Assembly (NCBI RefSeq): GCF_022352215.1
Contig: NZ_JAKRWF010000002.1
Location: forward strand, 372,001-436,000
Direction: 5' to 3'
DNA from: Flavihumibacter cheonanensis
Lineage (GTDB): Bacteria; Bacteroidota; Bacteroidia; Chitinophagales; Chitinophagaceae
Length of the DNA: 64,000 nt
A model generated the notes under the pieces. The model did not search any database and was not told where the DNA came from. It saw only the letters and a program-made list of their open reading frames with translations. Of this stretch, positions 25,541 to 35,219 are shown piece by piece. Within the stretch, counting starts at the first letter, position 1; every line of letters starts with the position of its first letter. The position numbers and the translations under genes are program-made.

Positions 25541-26086
25541 ATGAAAATTATTATAATCTCGGGCAGTGCCCGCCCTAATCGGCAATCGCATAAAATAGCA
25601 TTGGAAGTTCTGAAGCGACTGGAGCCTCTAGAAAATATCCAACCTGCATTGCTGGATGTTCGTGAAAAGCCCCTGCCCTTGCTCGAATCTATTTATCGCA
25701 ATCATCCCAATCCCACTGAAAACATGCATCATTGGAAAAAAGAATTTGATCAGGCGGATGCTTTTATTATCGTTTCTCCCGAACACAACGGCAGCTATTC
25801 AGGTGCGCTAAAAAACACACTCGATCATTTCTTTGAAGAATATAATAATAAACCGATGGGTATTATCGCAGTTTCGGCAGGAGCCCTGGGTGGTACCAAT
25901 GCAGCTATGGCCTTGCAACATTTTTGCCTTAAAGTAGGCGGACTGCTGATGCCGGCTTTTCTTATTACGCCAAAAGTTCAATCGCTGTTTGATGCAGATG
26001 GAATTCTGATCGACGAATCCTATTCCAAACGGCTTGATAAGTTCCTGCACCAGTTTATTGAATTCTCACAAAGGATGAACAAATAA
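25541..26086 (+). CDS. NADPH-dependent FMN reductase family protein
   Basis: A 181-residue flavodoxin-fold reductase. The FMN phosphate loop is GSARPNRQSHKIA near residue 7, and the second flavin motif is SPEHNGSYSGALKNTLDHF (usual PEYNxSxPGxLKN). Such enzymes reduce quinones, azo compounds or flavins using NAD(P)H. Divergent from the MFS pump with 118 bases between, so shared control as a toxic-compound response is possible. Cytoplasmic, normal length. Confidence 0.87.
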   Translation: MKIIIISGSARPNRQSHKIALEVLKRLEPLENIQPALLDVREKPLPLLESIYRNHPNPTENMHHWKKEFDQADAFIIVSPEHNGSYSGALKNTLDHFFEEYNNKPMGIIAVSAGALGGTNAAMALQHFCLKVGGLLMPAFLITPKVQSLFDADGILIDESYSKRLDKFLHQFIEFSQRMNK

Positions 26087-26132
26087 ATCGTTTTCTCTCC
26101 GGCTCGAACTTACCCAAGGTCAAGGAATAGCC

Positions 26133-26180
26133 AAGGTTTAAGAACTTGTTTTGTGCTACAAATTCTTAAACCTTTTTTTC
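26133..26180 (+). terminator. Hairpin with T run abutting the TonB receptor start
   Basis: Perfect 12-base arms AAGGTTTAAGAA (26133-26144) and TTCTTAAACCTT (26163-26174), followed by a T run and then ATG at 26181. It may end the FMN reductase mRNA or shield the next start codon. Confidence 0.65.
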
Positions 26181-28619
26181 ATGAAATATTTTTCATCGCT
26201 GTTTCTTTTTCTTTTACTGTTGGCCGGCAACAGTTTTGCACAAAAAACCCAACAAACAATCCGTGGTACCATAGTCGATACGGATAGCAAATTACCCGTG
26301 CAGGGAGTAACCATACAAATTGAACTAAACAACAATAGGTTAAGTACCATCACAGATGCCCAGGGTAATTTCCGGTTTGAAGCACTAACCATTGGCCGTT
26401 ATACCTTATCCGCCAGTTCCATTGGATACGATAAACTGGTGCTACCTAACCTGGTATTGACAGCAGGTAAAGAACTAGTGCTGTCGCTCAGTCTTCAGGA
26501 AGCAGCAACGAGCTTAAAAGAAGTACTTGTAACCATCGACAAAAACAAGGGACAGGCATCCAATGAGATGTCGCTGGTCAGCAGCCGGTCCGTTTCACCC
26601 GAACAAACCAACCGATATGCAGGAGGCTTCAATGATCCCTCTCGCATTCTTTCCAACTTCGCTGGTGTTAACAACACGCAGGACGGTAGCAATGATATTA
26701 TTGTACGGGGTAATTCTCCCAAATACCTGCAATGGCGACTGGAAGGTGTACAAATCACCAACCCCAACCATTTTGCGGATCAGAGCTCAGTTGGTGGTTC
26801 CATCAGTACCCTCAATAATAACCTGCTCGCCAATTCCGATTTCTATACCGGTGCTTTCTCTGCTGAATTTGGCGATGCGCTCTCCGGTGTGTACGATGTA
26901 AAACTCCGGGCGGGAAACAATGAGAAATTTGAATCCATCGCCAGTATTGGTATAATCGGAACAGACCTGACCTTCGAAGGACCATTTAAAAAAGGGTACA
27001 AAGGTTCTTTCCTGGTGAACTATCGTTACTCCACTGTATCGTTGCTGGACAACCTTGGTCTCTTCGATGATATAGATGGTGTGCTGAATTTTCAGGATGC
27101 TGCTTTCAAAGTAGTGCTGCCCACCAATAAACTCGGTACCTTTTCAATTTATGGATTGGGCGGTATCAGTAATTTTCGGTTTAATGATGTCACTCCAGCA
27201 CTCTGGCAAACACCCGGCAATCGTTTTATCCGGAATAAAACAGGAGAGGATTTTAAAAAGAAATCACATCTGCTCAACCTGGGCATCAACCATACGCTTA
27301 CCCTTAACCGAAACAGTCATTTGTTCACTGCCCTCACGTATTCAAGCGAAGGAATTGATGATGCCGTTTATGAAAGCTTTCTGTTTAAGGTCTACGATGA
27401 TAATGGAAACTATGTCAAAGATTCCACACGAAAGAACCAGCTGAATTTTGACGGAGGAATAAAAAAATCAACCTACCGGGCAGAGATGACCTATAACCAC
27501 AAATTCAATGCCCGTCATAAAATTCAACTGGGCACCAAATACGGATTGCAGCAGTATGATTTCAACCAGTCGATGTTGAAAGACAGTAGTTCCGTCCGTA
27601 CCACCCTGGTTGATTTTACTGATAACCTATCCACGATACGGAACTTTATCAACTGGAAGTTTCGAATCAATGAGGCTTTCAGCATGGTTGCCGGTGTTCA
27701 CAACATGAACGTATTGCTGAATAAAAAATCAACGATTGAGCCACGTTTTGCCATGAACTATAAACCCAATCGCAGTTCCACCTGGAGCCTGGGTTATGGC
27801 AATCATAGTGCGTTGGAAAGCATTCATCATTATTTCACGCGGATTGAAAACCAAATCGGGCAGGTTACTGAACCCAATAAAGACCTTGGTTTATTGAAAG
27901 CCAATCATTTTGTTGTGGGTTATGAAAGAAAACTCGGTAAAAATCTGCTGGTCAAAATGGAAGCTTATTATCAGCAGTTGTATAACCTGCCGGTTGCGAA
28001 TGCCGATACCAATATTTTCAGCACCATCAATGAAGGGCTCGATTTTCAATACGTTGATCTGGTTAACAAAGGAAAAGGAAGCAACTACGGTATTGAACTT
28101 ACCCTGGAACGATTTTTCAATCGCAATTACTATTACCTGATCAATGCCTCCGTTTATAATTCTACCTATAAAGCGCTGGATGGCATAGAGCGCAATACGC
28201 GTTTCAATGGCAACTACCTGGTGAATGCTTTGTTCGGAAAGGAATTTCCGAAACTGGGAAAAAAGCAGAATAAAACTTTTGCTATTAACAGCCGCTTATT
28301 CTTTGGTGGGGGTAAGAAACATATCCCACTGCTTCGCGATGCATCTGGTAATCTTGTAGTGGATCCTGCTAACAATCAATTTTTTGATTATTCCAGGGCG
28401 TATAAAAATGGGCTGGATGATCTGTACCACCTGACTGTATCGTTCAGTTATAAAATTGATATTCGCCGGACTACCCACGAAATCTTTCTCAACATTGATA
28501 ATATCACCAATAACAGGGCCCGCTTAACGGAGTTTTATGATCCTTCGGAGCCGGGTTCAGTTGGTTATATGCGCCAGTCCTCTGCCTTTCCTAATCTGCT
28601 CTACCGTATTTATTTTTAA
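26181..28619 (+). CDS. TonB-dependent receptor with carboxypeptidase-regulatory-like domain
   Basis: About 812-residue outer-membrane transporter. Signal peptide MKYFSSLFLFLLLLAGNSFA, then a carboxypeptidase-regulatory-like beta domain (IRGTIVDTDSKLPVQGVTIQ), a plug domain (GGFNDPSRILSNFAGVNN, DIIVRGNSPKYLQWRLEG) and a long beta-barrel ending in an aromatic residue (LLYRIYF). Start at 26181 is chosen for the signal peptide. No SusD-like partner is adjacent, so this is not a standard polysaccharide locus; ligand unknown. Confidence 0.9.
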   Translation: MKYFSSLFLFLLLLAGNSFAQKTQQTIRGTIVDTDSKLPVQGVTIQIELNNNRLSTITDAQGNFRFEALTIGRYTLSASSIGYDKLVLPNLVLTAGKELVLSLSLQEAATSLKEVLVTIDKNKGQASNEMSLVSSRSVSPEQTNRYAGGFNDPSRILSNFAGVNNTQDGSNDIIVRGNSPKYLQWRLEGVQITNPNHFADQSSVGGSISTLNNNLLANSDFYTGAFSAEFGDALSGVYDVKLRAGNNEKFESIASIGIIGTDLTFEGPFKKGYKGSFLVNYRYSTVSLLDNLGLFDDIDGVLNFQDAAFKVVLPTNKLGTFSIYGLGGISNFRFNDVTPALWQTPGNRFIRNKTGEDFKKKSHLLNLGINHTLTLNRNSHLFTALTYSSEGIDDAVYESFLFKVYDDNGNYVKDSTRKNQLNFDGGIKKSTYRAEMTYNHKFNARHKIQLGTKYGLQQYDFNQSMLKDSSSVRTTLVDFTDNLSTIRNFINWKFRINEAFSMVAGVHNMNVLLNKKSTIEPRFAMNYKPNRSSTWSLGYGNHSALESIHHYFTRIENQIGQVTEPNKDLGLLKANHFVVGYERKLGKNLLVKMEAYYQQLYNLPVANADTNIFSTINEGLDFQYVDLVNKGKGSNYGIELTLERFFNRNYYYLINASVYNSTYKALDGIERNTRFNGNYLVNALFGKEFPKLGKKQNKTFAINSRLFFGGGKKHIPLLRDASGNLVVDPANNQFFDYSRAYKNGLDDLYHLTVSFSYKIDIRRTTHEIFLNIDNITNNRARLTEFYDPSEPGSVGYMRQSSAFPNLLYRIYF

Positions 28620-28637
28620 CTTGATGAAATATTTTGA

Positions 28638-29600
28638 ATGAAAGCTGCTGTACGATACAATTACTGCTCGCCTAATGAACTAACGCTGCGTGAAGTACCA
28701 ATTCCTTCAATACGTTCGGATGAAGTGTTGGTAAAAGTCAAAGCCACCACCGTGAACCGATCTGATTGTGGGGTACTAACCGGAAAGCCTTATGCGATTC
28801 GCCTGTTTGCAGGTTTATTCAAACCCCGCAAACCCATAACAGGTACTGATTTTTCGGGGATTGTAGTAGCCTGTGGTGAGCAGGTGGAACAATTTCAGAT
28901 TGGGGATATGGTATATGGGTTTTTTGACGTAGGCCTGGCAACACATGCTGAATATGTTGCAGTGCCGGTATCAAAAGCCATCTTAAAAAAACCGGAGCAT
29001 ATAACGTTTGAACAGGCGGCAGCCAGTTTGGAAGGAGCTCATTATGCTTATTATTTTCTTGATAAACTCAAGCTCAAAGAAGGTGACGCTGTGCTGGTGA
29101 ATGGAGGTACCGGAGCAATTGGGAATGCAGCGCTTCAGTTTCTGAAACACAAAAAGCTACGTGTAGTTGTTACTTGTGAAACAGCTTTTGTGGATTATCT
29201 CTATAAACAGGGAGCTGACTATGTTATTGATTATACGCAGGAAGATTTCACTCAATTCGATGAACAATTTGATGCAGTTTTTGATGCTGTTGGGAAAAGC
29301 AGTTTTGGCAAGTGCAAACGGCTGCTTAAACCGATTGGTGTGTATGTGTCCTCAGAATTGGGGCCGTATTGGCAGAATCCTTTCTTAGCACTGGCAGCTC
29401 CTCTGATGCCTGGAAAAAAAGTACGGTTTCCATTGCCTTTTTCTATTAACAAAAGCATGCAGTTTATCCATGAACTGATTGAAAAAGGGGCTTTTACGCC
29501 ATTGATTGACCGAAACTATTTGTTGGAAGATATTTCAGCCGCCTTTAACTATGTGATGAGCGGCCAGAAGAAAGGAAATGTTATCATTCGCTTTGATTAA
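28638..29600 (+). CDS. MDR-family NAD(P)-dependent oxidoreductase
   Basis: A 320-residue medium-chain dehydrogenase/reductase of the quinone-oxidoreductase type. N-terminal GroES-like domain (LTLREVPIPSIRSDEVLVKVKA, ITGTDFSGIV), then a Rossmann domain with the nucleotide loop GDAVLVNGGTGAIGNAALQF. The zinc ligands of alcohol dehydrogenases are not evident, so a zinc-free reductase is likely. It starts 19 bases after the TonB receptor and is followed by a Crp/Fnr gene on the same strand. Substrate unknown. Confidence 0.87.
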   Translation: MKAAVRYNYCSPNELTLREVPIPSIRSDEVLVKVKATTVNRSDCGVLTGKPYAIRLFAGLFKPRKPITGTDFSGIVVACGEQVEQFQIGDMVYGFFDVGLATHAEYVAVPVSKAILKKPEHITFEQAAASLEGAHYAYYFLDKLKLKEGDAVLVNGGTGAIGNAALQFLKHKKLRVVVTCETAFVDYLYKQGADYVIDYTQEDFTQFDEQFDAVFDAVGKSSFGKCKRLLKPIGVYVSSELGPYWQNPFLALAAPLMPGKKVRFPLPFSINKSMQFIHELIEKGAFTPLIDRNYLLEDISAAFNYVMSGQKKGNVIIRFD

Positions 29601-29623
29601 TTTTACAGTATCAGTCATGAACC

Positions 29624-30253
29624 ATGCAACCTGTAAATTTTTCATCCAGATCAAGCGCCGCCAATCAGGTAGATGAAGAGGTATTAGCAATTCAGCAATC
29701 GCTGCTGCAATCACCTTATAACCTGCCGGAAGAGAAAGATTTTTTTGCGGAAAATATTGAAGTCCGGCGCGTTCCAAAAGGAGAGTTCCTGATACGTCAG
29801 GGACAGCGGCTGTTTTGTTCCTATCATCTTTTCAAAGGCTGCGTCCGCGAATATTATAACAAAGACGGGGAAGAAAAAACAATCGGCTTTCACACTGCCG
29901 GCGACAGTTTGTTCGATGGTGGTGATAAACTGAACCAGGAGGCCAGTTCCGTGAATTGGGAAACCGTTTCCGAATGTATTGTATCGGTATTTACGCATGA
30001 AGTGGAAAAGGAAATGTATCGTCGTTTCCCCCGGTTGGAATCCTTATGCCGGATGGAAACCGAAAAGCAATATTCCAGTTATAAAAAATCACTGCATCAG
30101 TTCCTGGATTCAAGTCCGGAAGAACGCTATGAAAACCTGATTGAAACCAAACCTGAGTTGTTTCAGCTGGTGCCGTTGTATCATATTGCCAGTTACCTGG
30201 GTGTTACGCCTGAATCACTCAGCCGTATCCGGAGAAGAATGAAAGTGTCTTAA
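29624..30253 (+). CDS. Crp/Fnr family transcriptional regulator
   Basis: A 209-residue regulator: cyclic-nucleotide-binding-like domain (EVRRVPKGEFLIRQGQRLFC, LFKGCVREYYNKDGEEKTIG) and C-terminal helix-turn-helix (YHIASYLGVTPESLSRIRRR). This is the common Bacteroidota form without cyclic-AMP-specific residues. It follows the MDR gene by 23 bases and converges on the PQQ dehydrogenase gene. Confidence 0.88.
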   Translation: MQPVNFSSRSSAANQVDEEVLAIQQSLLQSPYNLPEEKDFFAENIEVRRVPKGEFLIRQGQRLFCSYHLFKGCVREYYNKDGEEKTIGFHTAGDSLFDGGDKLNQEASSVNWETVSECIVSVFTHEVEKEMYRRFPRLESLCRMETEKQYSSYKKSLHQFLDSSPEERYENLIETKPELFQLVPLYHIASYLGVTPESLSRIRRRMKVS

Positions 30254-30256
30254 CCT

Positions 30257-30272
30257 CACCCGTCCGGTGGGG
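30257..30272. repeat. Palindromic repeat family, half copy 1
   Basis: CACCCGTCCGGT directly after the stop of the Crp/Fnr gene and 4 bases from the stop of the PQQ gene. Only the left arm is intact; the right arm is degenerate (GGGGCTAGGGG). Confidence 0.6.
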
Positions 30273-32426
30273 CTAGGGGAGCGCAAAGGCGACATACGCA
30301 TCATGTCCTTTCTTGCCGAGTTTGCCACCACCGCAGGCGATGACAAGGTATTGTTTGCCATCAACCATGTAAACAGATGGAGTGGCAAAGCCAGGTGCCG
30401 GTAAATCAGCTTCCCATAAAATCGCTCCTGTTCTTTTATTGTATCCGCGGATCTTGCTATCACTACTGGCTGCTATGAATACGAGTCCGCCTGCTGTTAC
30501 AACCGGACCACCATAATTCTCAGTACCTGTTTCAATGCCTTTTGCTTTTAGCTCGGGATAGCTGCCCAGTGTTTTCTTCCAGGCAATTTTGCCGGTGTTG
30601 AGATCAATCGCATTCAACGTGCCCCAGGGTGGTGATACGGCGGGATACCCTTCCGGCGTCAGCAACTTATGATAACCGGTTCCAACATAGGGGAGATTAA
30701 AATAGGGATCGCCTGGTTGGGAAGGTCTTTCAAATGCAGTGCTGCCTGCCTGCTTATCTCCCAGCACATAAACCGCTACTGCTTTTTTCTCCGACTCACT
30801 GAGATGTGCAAACGAAGGCATCATACGCCGGCCGGCATGCAGGAGTGCTATCAAATCAGATTGCTTGTAGTGGTTTTCAATACCCAATAAGGAAGGATAA
30901 TTACCCGCGCCCTTTCGCTCGGCACCATGACAGGCAATACAGGCGCCATTGTAAATTCGGTTACCCGCCTCCCAAAGCGTTTCCTTTTTCTCCGACTCCG
31001 CCTTTTTATCTATCAGTGTCAGGATCCAGGGCATTTCATTCGCATTCACATAGAGCAATCCGGATGTTGGATCATAGGCTGGTCCGCCCCACTCAGCACC
31101 TCCATCAAAGCCGGGGAAAATAATCGTTCCCTGTTTGGATGGCGGAGCATACATATGATCATGCCTAGTGGAAAGAAATCGTTTGCGGATACTATCTTGT
31201 GAGGCGGGTGGTACTATGCTATTCAAATCGTTTTCGGTTATTCCTTGCCGTACAAAGGGTTCCGGGAAAACCGGTTTCGGTTGGGTATGAGAGAGGACTT
31301 CTCCTTTTAAATCGGAATCAACCGGAACGGCAGCTTCTTCAATAGGGTAAATCGGTTCCCCGGTTACACGATCTAACAGGAAGGTATAACCAGTTTTGGT
31401 GACTTGTGCCAGGGCACCAATTTTTTTCCCATCTTTTTCAATGGTTAATAGCACCGGAGCAGTTGGCAGATCCCGGTCCCATACATCATGGTGAACAGTC
31501 TGGTAATGCCAGAGGCGTTTGCCGGTTCCTGCATCCAGGGCGATGATACTATTGGCATAGAGATTATTACCCAATCGTTTTCCTCCATAGAAATCATACA
31601 CTGCAGATCCGGTTGGCACATAGACGATGCCTCTTTTTTCATCCATGCTGAAGCCGGCCCAGGCATTGGCGCCTCCTACATATTTATAAGCGAGGCTATC
31701 TTCCCAGGTTTCAAATCCCGGTTCACCCGGTTGTGGAATGGTATGAAAGATCCAGCGCCGCTTACCGGTGTGCACATCATAAGCGCGTATATGTCCGGGT
31801 GCCGCTTTTGATTCCTCAGCCACCCGCATGCCTACAATGATCAGGTCTTTGTATATGATACCCGGACTTGTTCCTGCTACATAGAGATCAGCCGCATCGC
31901 GGTCCAGGCCTTCACGCAAATCAATTTTTCCAGCCTTACCAAAACTGCGGACAGGCTTTCCCGTTAGGGCATCAATACAATAGAGTTTGGAATTGGCGGA
32001 ATAGAAGAGGAGTTTTTCTGCTGCGTTGGTATACATGGCCAGTCCGCGTGCTATGTTGAACGAAAAATAGCCTTCCCCTTTGACTTCTTCTCCCATGCTA
32101 TCCGTTACCGGATCATAGAACCATTGTTGTTGGCCGGAGGCCGCATCCAGCGCAAAGAGTTTCAGTTTGGGACTTATACCATAGAGCACGCCATCTACCA
32201 CCAGGGGATTCACCTGGATTTGGGTAGAGGAATCCGCATCACCCGTCCGGTAATCCCAGGCCTGTTGTAGTAAGTGCACATTGGAGGTATCAATTTGAGT
32301 TGCCGCCGAATAGCGGGTGTTTTCCTTTGAGCCGCCATACACCGGCCAATCAAGGTTGGAGGACTGCTGTGAACAGGCGCCTGCTAAAATTGCTACCAGG
32401 CAAATAGCTCCCAGGGATTTCTTCAT
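30273..32426 (-). CDS. PQQ-dependent dehydrogenase with cytochrome c domain (lipoprotein)
   Basis: A 717-residue quinoprotein. Lipoprotein signal MKKSLGAICLVAILAGAC, then an eight-bladed PQQ propeller (repeated tryptophan-docking segments such as GKRRWIFHTIPQPGEPGFETW, LDAGTGKRLWHYQTVHHDVWDRDLP). A cytochrome c insertion is seen with CIACH and a distal methionine region (GRRMMPSF). Such enzymes oxidise alcohols or sugars in the periplasm and pass electrons through haem. The sugar or alcohol is unknown, and no PQQ biosynthesis genes lie in the window. Confidence 0.88.
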   Translation of the reverse strand: MKKSLGAICLVAILAGACSQQSSNLDWPVYGGSKENTRYSAATQIDTSNVHLLQQAWDYRTGDADSSTQIQVNPLVVDGVLYGISPKLKLFALDAASGQQQWFYDPVTDSMGEEVKGEGYFSFNIARGLAMYTNAAEKLLFYSANSKLYCIDALTGKPVRSFGKAGKIDLREGLDRDAADLYVAGTSPGIIYKDLIIVGMRVAEESKAAPGHIRAYDVHTGKRRWIFHTIPQPGEPGFETWEDSLAYKYVGGANAWAGFSMDEKRGIVYVPTGSAVYDFYGGKRLGNNLYANSIIALDAGTGKRLWHYQTVHHDVWDRDLPTAPVLLTIEKDGKKIGALAQVTKTGYTFLLDRVTGEPIYPIEEAAVPVDSDLKGEVLSHTQPKPVFPEPFVRQGITENDLNSIVPPASQDSIRKRFLSTRHDHMYAPPSKQGTIIFPGFDGGAEWGGPAYDPTSGLLYVNANEMPWILTLIDKKAESEKKETLWEAGNRIYNGACIACHGAERKGAGNYPSLLGIENHYKQSDLIALLHAGRRMMPSFAHLSESEKKAVAVYVLGDKQAGSTAFERPSQPGDPYFNLPYVGTGYHKLLTPEGYPAVSPPWGTLNAIDLNTGKIAWKKTLGSYPELKAKGIETGTENYGGPVVTAGGLVFIAASSDSKIRGYNKRTGAILWEADLPAPGFATPSVYMVDGKQYLVIACGGGKLGKKGHDAYVAFALP

Positions 32427-32445
32427 CCTTCTAATTTACTCCATT

Positions 32446-32472
32446 CACCCGTCCGGTGGCACCGGACGGGGG
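32446..32472. repeat. Palindromic repeat family, copy 2
   Basis: Left arm CACCCGTCCGGT, spacer GGC, right arm ACCGGACGGG followed by more G. Lies 5 bases past the stop of the FG-GAP gene. Confidence 0.75.
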
Positions 32473-32476
32473 GGGA

Positions 32477-35146
32477 TTATTCTTTGACAAACTTGCGAAT
32501 GAAAAACCGATCGTTTCGTTCATCAAAAAGCTGGAGAATGTAAATTCCGGACCGGAGCTGCTGCAGGTCAATTCTATTACTGGTTCTGTTGGTACGGATA
32601 GATGTGATTCTTTTTCCGGAAAGATCAAAAACGGAAATCGACAACTGCAAGAGTTGAGAGTTCTTAATGAACAAGCTGGATTGAACCGGATTGGGGTGTA
32701 TGCTAATTCCTCCTTGCAATTCCAATTGATCAATAGATGTAATAACCACCTGCTTCGTTTCTGACAGTTCACTTGTACAGGCACCAGCCTTCACCTGCAC
32801 AGCATATGTGCCCGATTCAAATACAGTCAGCTTTTGTTGTGTTGCTCCTGTAATTGCCTGGCCATTAAAATACCATTGATTGCCTGTAACAGCCGAAGAG
32901 GTGAGCAAATTACTCTGCACTGTAATTTCTGGTTTGGGGGGTGTTTGAAAAACCTGAACCTGCAAGGAGGCTGTAGCCGTTCCTACTTTATTGGTTGCAC
33001 TAACGGTATAGGTACCAGAACTGGTAACCGTTACTACCGAATCAACCGTAACCGGATTGGTATTCCAGGAATAGGTACAATCGGTACAACCAGCTGAAGA
33101 TGCAACCAACCGAATGGATGTACCGGAACAAACTTCCTGAGCGGGTTTAGCAACAATTACAGGTACAGCAGGTGCCTGTGGCTTTGCAATCATGGCATCA
33201 TTCTGTGGAGCTACAAAAAATCCACTGAATCCGGTTACATCAAAACTCACTTCCCATAACTCTTCTATATCATTCCATACAATCTTGTTATCATCCGGGT
33301 TGATTTCAATACCCTCACCTGTATATTCAGAAGGATGATGAGAACCAATTGAAAGCCCTCCGTATTTGTACACGCGCAGGTTTGCTTTACCAATAGTATC
33401 CTCCGGACCTGTTGGTAAATTCTGATCATCCGGTCTGTATGCATTAAATTCTGTGAAATCCTGTTGCGTAAAATATAAGGTTATGGTTGCTTTTACAGTT
33501 GAGCCATTTTGCTCGGGGTTAATTTCATAATGCCGGCGAACAAAGGGGGCATTATTATGGGTTCGGATGGAATCATCCAGAAACATAGATTGATCGATAT
33601 AGCCAGCAGGAGGGGAGTCTGGCGCTACTTTTACACCTGCGTCATTACTGGTATTTTTTACAATTTGAACCTGGCCCGGAGATATATTTCCAAAAATCAG
33701 ATCCGGAGTTCCATTTTCATCCAGGTCGCCATCAAAAACAGTAATAAGAGAACCATTTAAGTTTAATCCAACCGGAGGATCAAATTGTATGTTTCCCGGA
33801 TTACTGGTGTTTTTCATGTAATAACTGCTGAAAGCAGTTGCCGGAGGATCATACTGGGGATTTCTGGAAAAAACTAAATCACGGCGCCCATCTCCATCTA
33901 TATCCGCAAATATGGATTCATAATTATAACTCTTTATTGATAGCTGAGCCGGCTTTTCAAACAGGAAGCTGCCATTTTCGCTACGGTTCCTGAACACCGT
34001 TAACATAGAATCTTTAGAACCAAGAAAATACAAATCCAGCTTTCCGTCTCCATCTATATCTTCGATATTTCCTACCACATTAGGTTGCATCGAAATCGAA
34101 AATCGTTGAGCAATCTCCAATCTATTCGGATCCAGCAATTGGCCTTGTTCATGGAGATTTCTTACAATATAGATGGAATCATTATTTTCCCCTCCATTCA
34201 TAATAATCTCCTGTTTCCCATCCCCATCCAGGTCTCCATTCAATAAAACATAATTTCTGTCTGACTGGTCTCCAATCATTTTGATAATTCCTTTTTTAAA
34301 GGAAGGTTCGCCATAGGTACTGTTATTCTCAAACAAAATCAATCCCCGGATTATTCTACATACAAGATCCGGTTTCCCGTCAGCGTTCAAATCCATCAGT
34401 CTATGAACAGTATCATAGAAACTAAAAACACTGTGACTTATATTTGCAATGAGATTATAATCAAATGAGTCGGGATTGGATTTATTCTGGAGAATTTGTA
34501 TTAGACCCGTATTGACTAATATTTCCTCTACACCATCCCCATCAAGGTCTCCGGTAGTACTATATCCACCTTTGTTATTTTCGAGCCTTTTTATTATTTC
34601 ATAGCCAAGCTTTTTATTGTTTTTATCTCTCGCTAGTAATAAACCCGCATAGAAATTTTGTACCCCTTGTAGCGCAAAAACATCCAGGACTCCATCGTTG
34701 TTTAAATCAGCAGTAACTACTGAATAGGGATTCCCGGCCGCAGTATAACTCCTTGCCAATTGAACCGACCTCTTCCCTAATGTTTTACCCAAACTCTCAA
34801 ATGTTACTTTGAATATGTAATCCGTCATTGTTATCAGTCCGTCCTTACTCATAACTACCAATCGCTGGCTATTCATACCAATAGGAATCCGGATGGTTAA
34901 TTCCGTACTGGTTGCAGATAAAACCGGACAAACGATCCCGCCCATGCGAACAAAATTTTCTGCAGGTACAGGAGAGAAATTTTTACCCTGAATCGTTACT
35001 ATCGTACCTATGGGTCCGGCTACTGGTGATATGCCGGTAACTACAGGAACGCGTTCGGAAAGCTTAAGAGAATCCTGCGCCAGCAAAGGCAAGTGGAAAC
35101 AAAAAACAAGCAGTGAAAATAAAAATGTGCGGACATGTAAACTCAT
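32477..35146 (-). CDS. FG-GAP/IPT repeat protein with T9SS sorting tail
   Basis: About 889-residue secreted protein. Signal peptide MSLHVRTFLFSLLVFCFHLPLLAQ; start 35146 is used because the longer frame to 35239 would translate the palindromic repeat. Domains: IPT/TIG (VTGISPVAGPIGTIVTIQGKNF), at least seven FG-GAP calcium-binding repeats (DLNNDGVLDV, DLDGDGVEEI, DLNADGKPDL, DLDGDGKQEI, DIDGDGKLDL, DIDGDGRRDL, DLDENGTPDL), Ig-like modules, and a type A type IX secretion tail (SIHPNPVQSSLFI, LQQLRSGIYILQLF). Likely on the cell surface or released, in adhesion or substrate binding. Confidence 0.9.
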   Translation of the reverse strand: MSLHVRTFLFSLLVFCFHLPLLAQDSLKLSERVPVVTGISPVAGPIGTIVTIQGKNFSPVPAENFVRMGGIVCPVLSATSTELTIRIPIGMNSQRLVVMSKDGLITMTDYIFKVTFESLGKTLGKRSVQLARSYTAAGNPYSVVTADLNNDGVLDVFALQGVQNFYAGLLLARDKNNKKLGYEIIKRLENNKGGYSTTGDLDGDGVEEILVNTGLIQILQNKSNPDSFDYNLIANISHSVFSFYDTVHRLMDLNADGKPDLVCRIIRGLILFENNSTYGEPSFKKGIIKMIGDQSDRNYVLLNGDLDGDGKQEIIMNGGENNDSIYIVRNLHEQGQLLDPNRLEIAQRFSISMQPNVVGNIEDIDGDGKLDLYFLGSKDSMLTVFRNRSENGSFLFEKPAQLSIKSYNYESIFADIDGDGRRDLVFSRNPQYDPPATAFSSYYMKNTSNPGNIQFDPPVGLNLNGSLITVFDGDLDENGTPDLIFGNISPGQVQIVKNTSNDAGVKVAPDSPPAGYIDQSMFLDDSIRTHNNAPFVRRHYEINPEQNGSTVKATITLYFTQQDFTEFNAYRPDDQNLPTGPEDTIGKANLRVYKYGGLSIGSHHPSEYTGEGIEINPDDNKIVWNDIEELWEVSFDVTGFSGFFVAPQNDAMIAKPQAPAVPVIVAKPAQEVCSGTSIRLVASSAGCTDCTYSWNTNPVTVDSVVTVTSSGTYTVSATNKVGTATASLQVQVFQTPPKPEITVQSNLLTSSAVTGNQWYFNGQAITGATQQKLTVFESGTYAVQVKAGACTSELSETKQVVITSIDQLELQGGISIHPNPVQSSLFIKNSQLLQLSISVFDLSGKRITSIRTNRTSNRIDLQQLRSGIYILQLFDERNDRFFIRKFVKE

Positions 35147-35184
35147 GCCGCACAAGAAACAACTTTTTACGAGGATTTCAAATC

Positions 35185-35211
35185 CACCCGTCCGGTGGCA
35201 CCGGACGGGTG
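35185..35211. repeat. Palindromic repeat family, copy 3
   Basis: Perfect 12-base arms CACCCGTCCGGT and ACCGGACGGGTG around GGC, 8 bases past the stop of recQ. Confidence 0.8.
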
Positions 35212-35219
35212 GGGAGAGA

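Noticed and set aside
32240-32251. Another CACCCGTCCGGT string
   Set aside because: It lies inside the PQQ dehydrogenase coding sequence with normal codons and no right arm, so it is treated as chance or a coding match.
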